Positions 7,896-15,781 of a stretch of 64,000 nucleotides of DNA are shown here, one piece after another. The stretch's first letter is position 1. Each line of letters opens with the position of its first letter. The position numbers and the translations under genes were made by a program. The stretch lies in NCBI RefSeq assembly GCF_014873875.1, contig NZ_JADBEM010000001.1:9610001-9674000 (forward strand). Reading direction: 5' to 3'. The notes beneath the pieces are model-generated. The model was given only the letters and a program-made list of their open reading frames with translations, was not told the DNA's origin and made no database searches. Source of the stretch: Actinopolymorpha pittospori (GTDB taxonomy: Bacteria > Actinomycetota > Actinomycetes > Propionibacteriales > Actinopolymorphaceae).

Positions 7896-9905
7896 TCAGT
7901 CGCGCAGATCCAGCCAGCGCACCTCTTCCGGGCTGAGCTCCACCTGGAGGGCGGCGAGCGAGCTGTGCGTCTCCGCCATCGCGCGCGGCCCGATCAGCGG
8001 GAACGTCGGGAAGTCCTGGTGCAGGACGTACGCCAGCGCGATCGCCGTCGGGTCGACACCGCGCCGCTGCGCGAGGTCCTGCGCCCGGGCGAGCCGCTCG
8101 AAGTTCTCGTCGCTGTACCAGCAGCGCACCAGCTCGGCGTCGGAACGGTCCTCCGGCTTCGCCCGGCCGGTGAAGAAGCCGCGCGCCTGACTCGACCACG
8201 GCATCAGCGCGAGCTGGTTCGTCTCGAGCCACGTGCGCGACTCGTCGTCGCTGACGGCGAGGCAACCGGCCCACGGCACGTCCATGGCCCGTGCCAGGCT
8301 GAAGTTGTTGCTCACCGCAACGAACGGTTGACGGCCATTGGCCTGCGCGTAGGCGTTCGCCTCCGCGATCCGCTCCAGCGTCCAGTTGGACCCGCCGAAG
8401 GCCTTGATCCGGCCGGCGCGGAAGTGCTCGTCGAGCACGTCGACGAACTCCGACACGGGGTAGTCGGTGTTGTCGCGGTGCATGAAGTAGACGTCGACGT
8501 AGTCGGTCTGCAACCGTTCCAGCGACTCGTGCAACTGACGGGTGATCGACTCCGGGTCGCAGTGGGGGGTGTGCGCACCCTTGCCGATGACGACGACCTC
8601 CTCCCGGATGCCGCGGTTCTTGATCCACTGTCCGAGCACCCGCTCGCACATGCCGCGGCCGTAGATGTAGGCCGTGTCGAAGGTCGTACCGCCACGCTCG
8701 AAGAAGTCGTCGAACATCGCCGTCGCGTGCGGCAGCGCCGTCTGGTTGTCGACGCCCATCACCAGGCGGGACACCGGCTTGCCGACACCGGGGATCTCGG
8801 AGTACCGCATCGTGTGCTCCGAACGCCGGGCCAGCGGGCGTCCGTGGACGGTCGGGCGGTCGGCGTCAATCCGCTCGGACGGGTAGGTCAGGCCGATCGC
8901 CTGCCGCCAACTGTCCAGCGTCGCGGCGGTTCCGAGCGAGTCGGCCCAGCTCATCGCCGGCGACTGCCGCTCCGCCAGGTGGTCGGCCACGCTGTCGGCC
9001 TCGGCCGCGTACAGCGGGGTCTGCTCCACCTCGACGTGCCGGTCCTCCTCCCCGATGCGGTAGACGTCGATGCCGGAGGAGCCGCCGTCCCGGCCGGGCA
9101 GCCACGAGTTGGCGACCACGAGGTAGCCCTCGCTGCCGACGACGCGCACGACGTTCTCGGCGCTGTGCCGGATCCCGGTCACGACGTGCGCGGACACCCC
9201 GCCGGCGAAGGTGAGGTTGGCCGCGGCCCACTCGTCGACACCGGTCTCACCGACACGGCCGACGGCGGTGAGCGACTCCGGGTCGGCGAACGGCTTGCCG
9301 ACCGCCGCACCGGCGATCAGGCGCGCCATCGTGACCGGGTAGCCGCCGACGTCGAGGATCCCGCCGCCGGCGAGTTCCGCGTCCCAGAGCCGGCTGCCCG
9401 GGTTGGGGCGGGAGCCGAAGGCGAACGACGCCTCGATCTGGTGGATGGTCCCGATCGCGCCCTCGCGCAGGAGTTCGAGCAATTTCTCCGTCTGCGGCAC
9501 GCAGCGGTACATGAACGCCTCCATCAGGAAGACGTCATGCTCGCGGGCGGCCTCGATGACGGCCATCGCCTCGGCGTGGTTGACCGTCAACGGCTTCTCG
9601 CACAGGATGTGCTTGCCGGCCTCGGCGGCCCGGATCGCCCACTGGGCGTGCTGCGGGTGAGGGGTCGAGATGTAGACCGCGTCGACCTCGTCGTCGTTCA
9701 GCAGTTCCTCGTAGCTGCCGTAGCCGCGGGCGCCACCGAACTCGGCGGCGAACTTGTTTGCCTTGTCGATATCGCGACTACCCACTGCCACGAGTACGCC
9801 AGTTCTCGAGGCCGGAAGGTCTGCTGCGAAGCGGCGGGCGATGTTGCCGGGGCCGAGGATTCCCCAGCCCAGCTTCCCGTCCGCACGTGTGATGTCTCGT
9901 CCCAT
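7896..9905 (-). CDS. Fused Gfo/Idh/MocA oxidoreductase and aldo/keto reductase
   Basis: One uninterrupted 669-residue frame carries two NAD(P)-dependent enzymes. Residues 1 to about 350 form a Gfo/Idh protein (GWGILGPGNIARRFAADL, CEKPLTVNHAEA, GGGILDVGGYPVTMA). From about residue 366 (MRYSEIPGVGKPVSRLVMG) there is a full aldo/keto reductase barrel with the tetrad residues in FDTAYIYGRG (Asp, Tyr), VIGKG (Lys) and YFMHRDN (His). Both halves look intact. The start chosen is the ATG at 9905, giving a standard Gfo/Idh N-terminus. An internal ATG (8808-8810) with CGGAG upstream could also make the reductase alone. The pairing suggests two sequential redox steps on one sugar (inference). Confidence 0.85.
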   Translation of the reverse strand: MGRDITRADGKLGWGILGPGNIARRFAADLPASRTGVLVAVGSRDIDKANKFAAEFGGARGYGSYEELLNDDEVDAVYISTPHPQHAQWAIRAAEAGKHILCEKPLTVNHAEAMAVIEAAREHDVFLMEAFMYRCVPQTEKLLELLREGAIGTIHQIEASFAFGSRPNPGSRLWDAELAGGGILDVGGYPVTMARLIAGAAVGKPFADPESLTAVGRVGETGVDEWAAANLTFAGGVSAHVVTGIRHSAENVVRVVGSEGYLVVANSWLPGRDGGSSGIDVYRIGEEDRHVEVEQTPLYAAEADSVADHLAERQSPAMSWADSLGTAATLDSWRQAIGLTYPSERIDADRPTVHGRPLARRSEHTMRYSEIPGVGKPVSRLVMGVDNQTALPHATAMFDDFFERGGTTFDTAYIYGRGMCERVLGQWIKNRGIREEVVVIGKGAHTPHCDPESITRQLHESLERLQTDYVDVYFMHRDNTDYPVSEFVDVLDEHFRAGRIKAFGGSNWTLERIAEANAYAQANGRQPFVAVSNNFSLARAMDVPWAGCLAVSDDESRTWLETNQLALMPWSSQARGFFTGRAKPEDRSDAELVRCWYSDENFERLARAQDLAQRRGVDPTAIALAYVLHQDFPTFPLIGPRAMAETHSSLAALQVELSPEEVRWLDLRD

Positions 9906-10148
9906 GCCACCAAGCCTTCCAGGCCGGGTCGACAACCTCATCGTCGAGCCGCATCCGGTCGCCAGGCTGGCCGAAGTCGGACAGGAGTGACTCCGGTGCG
10001 CAGCCGCTCCACCACCCTGGTGGTTCGATTCCGGCACCGTGGGTTCGCCAGTGTGATCCACTCTTGCCCGACGCGGAGCCCAGTGCAAGTCTTCTCTGCC
10101 CACACGGGGTCACAACCGAGTGCATAGCGCAACGACCAAAGGAGGTCG

Positions 10149-11558
10149 ATGGCGATGCCGACATCACGCAGGGCCGCAGCCATATCGCGCCGGCGAGCGA
10201 TTCAGGCCCTTGGCGGTCTCGGACTGAGCGCGATGGGCCTCCTTTCCGGAGGCTGCACGATCACCAAAGGTACGCCGCCCATTTCCAACATCGGCCTGGA
10301 CAAGAAACCAGCGCCTGGCCGTAAATCCAATATCGAGGTCTACAGCGTCTGGGGCGGAACCGTCGGGGAGGGAATGGTCAAACTCGCCCAACGGTTCGAG
10401 GAGGCCCAACCCGATATCGGCGTCCGCGTCGTCTACGCGCCGGCCGGTATGGGCGGCGGTGCCGTCCAGCAGAAACTCTTCACCGCGATCGCCGGAGACA
10501 ACCCGCCCGACGTGGGCCAGCTCGTACCGTCCCAGGCTCCACAGTGGGTCGAGCTCGGCATCATGACCGATCTCACCGACCGATATCGGGACGCCGGCCT
10601 CACCAAGGACGACTTCTTCCCGCCGATCTGGGAGAGCATCACCTACCAGGACAAGATCTGGCAGGTCCAGTGGGACGCCGACCCCAACTTCCCGTTCTTC
10701 TGGAACAAGAACCTCTTCGAGGAGTCCGGACTCGACCCGGAGAAACCGCCGACCACGATCGAGGAGGTCGACGAGTACTCCCAGAAGATCCTTCGGAAGT
10801 CCGGTGCCAACGTCACCAAGATCGGCATGATCCCCTGGGATTCCTACGGATACTCCAACTCGCTGTTCACGTGGGGCTTCGGGTTCGGCGCGGAGTTCTT
10901 CGACAAGGAACGCGAGGAGGTCACCCCCGACCACGAGTACTCCATCAAGGCCCTGGAGTGGATCGTGAAGTACGCCAAGTCGGTGGGCGGGGCGGACCGG
11001 GTGACGGTGACTCCACCCGGCCTGCAGCTCCATCCCTTCAGCACCGGCAACATCGGCATGTCACCGCTGGTCGCTCCGAACTACCGCGACATCAAGGCCA
11101 ACGTCAAGGAACTCGACATCGGCGCCACCCTGCTGCCGTTCCAGGCACCGGGTGCCAAGGGTCCAGGTGCCGGCGCGTGGATCGGCGGCTGGGGGATGTT
11201 CATCCCAGCGACCGCACGGCACAAGGACGAGGCGTGGGAGTTCATGCGATGGGCGGGCGCGACCGATGAGGGCACCAAGGCCCAGTGGGACACCATCGGC
11301 TTCCCGCCCGGCTACAACAAGGCGGCCGTGCTCAACGAGATCCGCGACGACCCGATCATGGCGCCGTACTACGACGTGCTGACCACGGCCACCAACATCC
11401 GGCCTCCGGTGCCCGTCGCCGACTTCTACTTCACCCAACTCGACGAGCAGATCAGCAACGCCGTCCTCGGCCTGAGCACGCCGCTCGAGGCGATGCGCAC
11501 CGTCAAGAAGAACGTCATGGACGAGTGGGACCGGTTCCGGAAGGAGGTCGAAGTATGA
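10149..11558 (+). CDS. Sugar ABC transporter substrate-binding lipoprotein
   Basis: A 469-residue extracytoplasmic binding protein that delivers a carbohydrate to the permeases encoded next. The N-terminus has arginine-rich runs (SRRRAIQALGG), which may be a Tat signal, and a lipobox LLSGGC with the lipidated cysteine near residue 36. The mature part has the family-1 solute-binding fold (VYSVWGGTVGEGMVKLAQRF, DNPPDVGQL, AWIGGWGMFIPATA). AAAGGAGG (10138-10145) precedes two in-frame ATGs; the second (10155) has the more usual spacing. The stop overlaps the start of the first permease by ATGA. The ligand is unknown; the lyase gene downstream suggests an oligosaccharide derived from uronate or plant polymers. 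Confidence 0.88.
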   Translation: MAMPTSRRAAAISRRRAIQALGGLGLSAMGLLSGGCTITKGTPPISNIGLDKKPAPGRKSNIEVYSVWGGTVGEGMVKLAQRFEEAQPDIGVRVVYAPAGMGGGAVQQKLFTAIAGDNPPDVGQLVPSQAPQWVELGIMTDLTDRYRDAGLTKDDFFPPIWESITYQDKIWQVQWDADPNFPFFWNKNLFEESGLDPEKPPTTIEEVDEYSQKILRKSGANVTKIGMIPWDSYGYSNSLFTWGFGFGAEFFDKEREEVTPDHEYSIKALEWIVKYAKSVGGADRVTVTPPGLQLHPFSTGNIGMSPLVAPNYRDIKANVKELDIGATLLPFQAPGAKGPGAGAWIGGWGMFIPATARHKDEAWEFMRWAGATDEGTKAQWDTIGFPPGYNKAAVLNEIRDDPIMAPYYDVLTTATNIRPPVPVADFYFTQLDEQISNAVLGLSTPLEAMRTVKKNVMDEWDRFRKEVEV

Positions 11559-12502
11559 CCACGACCTCGACCACGAGCACCCGAGCCACGCGGCGGGCCA
11601 CCGGCCGACCTCGGAGCACACCGCAGCAACGGCGTAACTTCTTCTGGGGTCTGGTCTTCACGTCTCCGGCGATCATCGGCCTGCTGTGGTTCACGGCCTA
11701 CCCGGTGTTGGTCTCCCTCTACTACAGCTTCACCTCGGCGACCATGATGAAGCCGGCGAGCTGGCTCGGTCTCGGCAACTACGAAGCCCTGATGTCCGAC
11801 GCGAGTTGGTGGAGCTCGTTGTCCAACACGCTCTACTACATCGTGGTGAGCGTTCCGCTGGGCATCGTGGTGGCGCTGATCCTCGCGATCATGCTCAACC
11901 TCAACGTCCGCGGCCAGTCGGTCTACCGGGTGATCTTCTACCTTCCCGCGATCGTCCCACTGGTCGCGTCCGCGGTGGTCTGGCTGTACGTCTTCAACCC
12001 GCAGTACGGCATCCTCAACACCATCCTCGGCTGGTTCGGGATCACCGGCCCAGGCTGGCTCGCGAGCCCTCAGTGGGCGATGCCGGCACTGATCATCTTC
12101 AGCACGTGGGGCGCCGGCAACCTGATGATCATCCTGCTGGCCGGACTGCAGGACGTCCCGCAGGACCTGCACGACCAGGCCAAGGTCGACGGCGCGGGGG
12201 TCATCCGGCGGTTCCGGCACGTGAGTCTGCCGTTCCTGAGTCCGCACCTGCTCTTCGCGTTGGTGACCGGACTGATCGCGGGCTTCCAGTTCTTCACGCC
12301 GGTCTTCGTGCTGACCAACGGCACCGGCGGCCCGGCCGGCAAGACGCTCGTGTCGGGGCTGTACCTGTACCAGAACGCCTTCCAGTTCTTCAAGGTTGGA
12401 TACGCGAGCGCGATCGCGTGGGTGCTCTTCATCATCGTCGGCCTGGGAACCGCGCTCGTCTTCCGTCTGGTGGGCCGGCGCGTCTACTACGGCGGAGCAT
12501 AG
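11555..12502 (+). CDS. Carbohydrate ABC transporter permease (MalF/UgpA type)
   Basis: A 315-residue inner-membrane permease with six predicted helices (for example FFWGLVFTSPAIIGLLWFTA and GIVVALILAIMLNL). The EAA loop that contacts the ATPase is seen as DQAKVDGAGVIRRFRHVSLP. It starts inside the stop codon of the binding-protein gene (ATGA), so the two are translationally coupled. It pairs with the second permease downstream. No ATPase gene is present in the locus, so a shared MsiK-type ATPase encoded elsewhere is expected from what is known of actinobacterial sugar importers. Confidence 0.9.
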   Translation: MTTTSTTSTRATRRATGRPRSTPQQRRNFFWGLVFTSPAIIGLLWFTAYPVLVSLYYSFTSATMMKPASWLGLGNYEALMSDASWWSSLSNTLYYIVVSVPLGIVVALILAIMLNLNVRGQSVYRVIFYLPAIVPLVASAVVWLYVFNPQYGILNTILGWFGITGPGWLASPQWAMPALIIFSTWGAGNLMIILLAGLQDVPQDLHDQAKVDGAGVIRRFRHVSLPFLSPHLLFALVTGLIAGFQFFTPVFVLTNGTGGPAGKTLVSGLYLYQNAFQFFKVGYASAIAWVLFIIVGLGTALVFRLVGRRVYYGGA

Positions 12503-12513
12503 GAGGGAATTCG

Positions 12514-13392
12514 ATGGCAGTCGCACAACGTAGTGCCCAGGCCCCTCCCGCCGTACGAGGCGCCGGTTGGAACAAGCTCGCCGAGAAGATCGTCTCCCAC
12601 GCGTTTCTCATCGCGGCCAGTGCGATCTTCATGGTGCCGTTCTTCTGGATGGTGTCCGGTTCCCTGAAGACCGGCGCCGACCTCAACGCGTTTCCGGTGG
12701 TGTGGTTTCCGAACACGCTGACGCTGGAGAACTACATCGCCGGACTGCAGGTCTTCCCGTTCCTGCGCTATCTGTTCAACACCCTGGTGATCTGCGCGTT
12801 CTCGATGGTGGGCGCGGCGCTGTCCAGTTCGTTCGTGGCGTACGGGCTGGCCAGGATCGAGTGGCGGTGGCGCACCCCGCTGTTCGTGGTGCTCCTCAGC
12901 ACGATGATGATCCCGTTCTACGTCACGATGGTGCCGCTCTTCACGATGTTCCGCACCCTCGGGTGGACCGACACCTACCTGCCGCTGATCGTGCCGCACT
13001 TCTTCGGGGTGCCCTTCTACATCTTCCTGCTCCGGCAGTTCTTCCTGAGCATTCCCAGGGAGATGTCGGAGTCGGCGCGGATGGACGGCGCCAACGAGCT
13101 TGTCATCTACTGGCGGATCATCCTGCCGCTCGCCAAGCCCGCCTTGGCGGCGGTGGCGCTGTTCCAGTTCCTCAACTCCTGGAACGACCTGCTCGGCCCG
13201 CTGATCTACCTCAGCGACGCCGACAGCTACACCCTCTCCCTCGGCCTCACCTTCTTCCGTAGCGAGTACAGCTCACAGTTCGGTCCGTTGATGGCCGCCA
13301 GCACCGTCGTGGTCATCCCGGTGATCGTGGTGTTCTTCTTCGCCCAACGCACCTTCATCCAGGGGATCACCCTCACCGGCGTCAAGGGGTAG
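12514..13392 (+). CDS. Carbohydrate ABC transporter permease (MalG/UgpE type)
   Basis: A 292-residue second permease of the importer with six predicted helices. The EAA loop reads ESARMDGANELVIYWRIILP and the C-terminus ends in the typical FIQGITLTGVKG. The ATG has an AGGAGGG ribosome site that overlaps the stop codon of the first permease. Two hairpins after the stop probably end the three-gene operon. Confidence 0.9.
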   Translation: MAVAQRSAQAPPAVRGAGWNKLAEKIVSHAFLIAASAIFMVPFFWMVSGSLKTGADLNAFPVVWFPNTLTLENYIAGLQVFPFLRYLFNTLVICAFSMVGAALSSSFVAYGLARIEWRWRTPLFVVLLSTMMIPFYVTMVPLFTMFRTLGWTDTYLPLIVPHFFGVPFYIFLLRQFFLSIPREMSESARMDGANELVIYWRIILPLAKPALAAVALFQFLNSWNDLLGPLIYLSDADSYTLSLGLTFFRSEYSSQFGPLMAASTVVVIPVIVVFFFAQRTFIQGITLTGVKG

Positions 13393-13405
13393 TTCCCACC
13401 CAGCC

Positions 13406-13461
13406 GCCAGCGGGTCGCTGGCTACGTCGAAGCGCCTGGCCGAAGCCTCCTCGGCCGGGCG
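13406..13461 (+). terminator. Tandem hairpins after the first importer operon
   Basis: The first hairpin (13406-13422) has a 7-bp stem and a 3-nt loop. The second (about 13433-13461) has an 11-bp stem with one G-T pair around a 7-nt loop. They lie directly after the permease stop. Confidence 0.55.
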
Positions 13462-13544
13462 TTTCGGCGTCCACCTGCCCCACGGCCGCCCGAGGTGCCC
13501 GAGGTGTGCCCGCGTCGACGCTGGCCGGTCTGGTCGATTCCGTG

Positions 13545-13558
13545 GGTAAGCGCTTGCC
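13545..13558. promoter_or_regulatory. LacI-type operator upstream of the lyase gene
   Basis: GGTAAGCGCTTGCC is palindromic except for one pair and contains the AAGCGCTT core. It lies 64 bp before the start of the lyase gene and differs by one base from the site in front of the 2-hydroxyacid dehydrogenase at 34114. Confidence 0.6.
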
Positions 13559-13621
13559 GACCACTGTCGCCGGTTCCACACTTGCGGGTCCAACTGATGT
13601 CTCTCCCGACGGAGGTCGTGG

Positions 13622-14881
13622 ATGAGTAGCGGAAGAACACGGCGGCTCGTGGCCACGCTGATGGCACTGTCGGCCCTGGTGGCGACCGCCCTGCTCACCG
13701 AGGCAGGTTCGCTGTCACCACCAGCGGCGGCGGCCGTCACGACCCAGGCCTCGGACTTTCGGCACCCGGGCGTTCTGGTCACCCGTCCGCAACTGGACTA
13801 CGTGCGCCGCCAACTGGCGCGTGGCGCCGAGCCGTGGACCTCGGCGTACGCGCAGATGCGAGCCAGCACCTACGCGGCGCTCGACTGGACACCCAAGCCC
13901 TGGGCGGTGGTCGAGTGCGGCTCGAGCTCCAACCCCAACCTCGGCTGCACCGACGAGCGCAACGACGCGTTGGCGGCCTACACCGACGCGCTCATGTGGT
14001 ACCTCACCAGGGACGAGCGCTACGCCGAGAAGGCGATCGAGATCATGGATGCGTGGTCGGCGACGATCACCGACCACACCAACAGCAACGCGCCGTTGCA
14101 GACCGGATGGTCCGGCGCGTCCTGGTCGCGGACGGCCGAACTCGTCCGTCACACCTACCGCGGCTGGCCGGCCGCGGACGTGGAGCGGTTCGAGCGGATG
14201 CTCCGCACGGTCTACCTCCCAGAGATCATCGACGGCGCCCCGGACAAGAACGGCAACTGGGAGCTGATCATGATGGACGCCGCGGTCGGGATCGCGGTCT
14301 TCCTGGACGACCGCGCCACCTTCGACCGCGCGGTGAACACGTGGCGTGCCCGGGTGCCGGCCTACATCTACCTCCCCGAAGACGGTCCGCTTCCGGTCCC
14401 ACCACCGAACGGCACCAAGGACACACCCGAGGAGATCATCCGCTACTGGCAGGGACAGACCACCTTCGTCGCGGGCCTGGCCCAGGAGACCTGCCGGGAC
14501 TTCAGCCACACCGGATGGGGCTTCGAGGCGGCGTCACACGTCGCCGAGACCGCCTGGATCCAGGGCCTCGACCTCTACGCGGAGGTGCAGGAGCGGATGA
14601 CGCGGGCGCTGGAGTTCCACGCGAAGTACGACCTCGGTGCGCAACCGCCGGCCTGGCTGTGTGGTGGAACGGTCAAGCCGGGGCTCGGTCCGACACTGGA
14701 GATCAGCTACAACCACTACCACAATCGTCGTGGCGTGGCGCTCCCGCAGACGCGACAGCTGATCGAGACCAAACTGCGTCCGACCGGGGCCAACTACTTC
14801 CTCGCCTGGGAGACACTCACCCACGCCGACAATCCACAGCCCCGCGGATCGTCCCAGGCACTGCTCTCCGGAAGAAGGTAA
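13622..14881 (+). CDS. Secreted alginate-lyase-family protein
   Basis: A 419-residue exported protein. It begins with a signal peptide (RRLVATLMALSALVATALL, cleavage likely after the PAAAA region near residue 38). The mature part resembles the alginate lyase (PL5-type alpha/alpha barrel) domain: HPGVLVTRPQLDYVRRQL, SGASWSRTAELVRHTY, NGNWELIMMDAAVGIAVFL, and late Asn-His-Tyr (SYNHYHNRRG). It should cleave uronate-containing polysaccharides by beta-elimination; the exact polymer is uncertain. GGAGG lies six bases before the ATG. It is preceded by a LacI operator and follows the importer operon, so secreted breakdown and uptake look linked. A hairpin follows the stop. Confidence 0.75.
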   Translation: MSSGRTRRLVATLMALSALVATALLTEAGSLSPPAAAAVTTQASDFRHPGVLVTRPQLDYVRRQLARGAEPWTSAYAQMRASTYAALDWTPKPWAVVECGSSSNPNLGCTDERNDALAAYTDALMWYLTRDERYAEKAIEIMDAWSATITDHTNSNAPLQTGWSGASWSRTAELVRHTYRGWPAADVERFERMLRTVYLPEIIDGAPDKNGNWELIMMDAAVGIAVFLDDRATFDRAVNTWRARVPAYIYLPEDGPLPVPPPNGTKDTPEEIIRYWQGQTTFVAGLAQETCRDFSHTGWGFEAASHVAETAWIQGLDLYAEVQERMTRALEFHAKYDLGAQPPAWLCGGTVKPGLGPTLEISYNHYHNRRGVALPQTRQLIETKLRPTGANYFLAWETLTHADNPQPRGSSQALLSGRR

Positions 14882-14930
14882 GCTCGACGATCTAGCCGGG
14901 GACGATCACGTAAAGCCCAGACATGCCGAT

Positions 14931-14958
14931 CGGCCGGGTCCTGGTAAGGACCCGGCCG
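14931..14958 (+). terminator. Hairpin terminator after the lyase gene
   Basis: CGGCCGGGTCC pairs perfectly with GGACCCGGCCG (11 bp) around a 6-nt loop, about 50 bases after the stop. The rest of 14882-15136 shows nothing I can name. Confidence 0.65.
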
Positions 14959-15136
14959 ACACGGAAAGACAAATTCACGGTGTGATCCGACTATGCGGTC
15001 GGGCTGTAGCCCGCCAGGATTCACCCAAGGAAAACCCGTTGAACGGGAAAGGACGGAGACCCTTTCAACGGGAGATGGATGCCGGTGGGCCGGGGCGCTT
15101 CATTGCGCACCGACTCGCCGGGCATGGAGGACCGGA

Positions 15137-15472
15137 CTAGATCAACCCGTTCCGCGCCGCCCATGCGACGACCTGAATTGGCGCCCGAGCCCCGAGCCGG
15201 TCGCAAAGCGCCCGAGAGCGCCTGCGAACTGTCCGGTCGGAAAGCGCTAGCCGACGCGCAATAGCTTCCACAGGAAGCCCGTCAGCCAGCAGTGCCAGGA
15301 GCCTGATCTCGTCGTCTGTCACGCGTCGCCTGAGATCAGTCGTCGTCGTGACGTGACTTGGAACGGTGTGATGCGTCGTGGTGACAGCCGGTGCGCCGTA
15401 CATCCCTTCGGCGGCCACACCAGCCGGTCGGAGTGCCCTCACTACGCCATGGCTGAGATCTGACATGCCCAT
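15137..15472 (-). CDS. LuxR-type HTH DNA-binding protein without receiver domain
   Basis: A 111-residue protein whose C-terminal half is a LuxR/FixJ-type helix-turn-helix (TDDEIRLLALLADGLPVEAIARRL, then SDRTVRRRSRALCDRLGA). The first 45 residues are low in structure and have no recognisable sensor or receiver domain. Two ATGs six bases apart are possible starts, and GAAGGCGG lies just before them. It diverges from the importer operon and the two share a 309-bp control region with several repeats, so it may regulate that operon (inference). It is shorter than most stand-alone LuxR regulators (about 200 residues). Confidence 0.75.
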   Translation of the reverse strand: MGMSDLSHGVVRALRPAGVAAEGMYGAPAVTTTHHTVPSHVTTTTDLRRRVTDDEIRLLALLADGLPVEAIARRLALSDRTVRRRSRALCDRLGARAPIQVVAWAARNGLI

Positions 15473-15479
15473 CCGCCTT

Positions 15480-15513
15480 CGCGTTGACCCCGTACCCTGC
15501 GCGTTAACCCCGT
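15480..15513. repeat. Two 14-nt direct repeats exactly 20 bp apart
   Basis: CGCGTTGACCCCGT (15480-15493) and CGCGTTAACCCCGT (15500-15513) match at 13 of 14 positions. The 20-bp period, two helical turns, suggests a dimeric activator or repressor site just upstream of the LuxR-type gene start. Confidence 0.5.
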
Positions 15514-15529
15514 GTAAAAAGAAGCGGCC

Positions 15530-15541
15530 TGAGTCGTTTCA
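15530..15541. promoter_or_regulatory. Possible rhamnose-type LacI operator
   Basis: TGAGTCGTTTCA differs by one base from the operator at the rhaM promoter. It is less palindromic than that site and lies about 240 bp from the importer gene, so its role is doubtful. Confidence 0.3.
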
Positions 15542-15664
15542 ATGTCCACCTAAGGTACGGGCGCGGCACCGCCTAGTCAACGGTCGGACGCAGGCTGTTC
15601 GCGACATCTTCGCGCACAGCATGAACTGTCAGTGACGCCCCATCGCGCACAGTGAGCTCATTGT

Positions 15665-15688
15665 TAACCGTCCGCATCAGGACGGTTA
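15665..15688. promoter_or_regulatory. Perfect inverted repeat upstream of the importer promoter
   Basis: TAACCGTCC and GGACGGTTA are perfect 9-bp arms around 6 nt. The repeat ends ten bases before the -35 box, which is the usual place for an activator. Confidence 0.55.
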
Positions 15689-15698
15689 CGAAATTTGC

Positions 15699-15760
15699 TT
15701 GACACGGTCCGATCACGACTCCTCTACTAGGTGTGATCTTCAGCGCGGTAAACGTTCGCC
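15699..15760 (+). promoter_or_regulatory. Importer operon promoter and downstream LacI-like site
   Basis: TTGACA (15699-15704) and TCTACT (15723-15728), 18 nt apart, form a promoter. Downstream, GGTAAACGTTCGCC (15747-15760) has an AACGTT core and matches 11 of 14 bases of the operator at 13545. It would lie in the 5' untranslated region, just before the GAGGAGAGG ribosome site. Confidence 0.5.
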
Positions 15761-15781
15761 AGCGAGGAGAGGGGCCTGTTC

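Noticed and set aside
9994-10039. tRNA-like T-arm (GGTTCGATTCC) with nearby inverted repeats
   Set aside because: The T-stem has a mismatch, no matching acceptor strand, D-arm or anticodon arm can be drawn, and there is no CCA at the right place. The ACCACC/GGTGGT and CGGTGC/GCACCG arms look like an ordinary hairpin in the space before the binding-protein gene.
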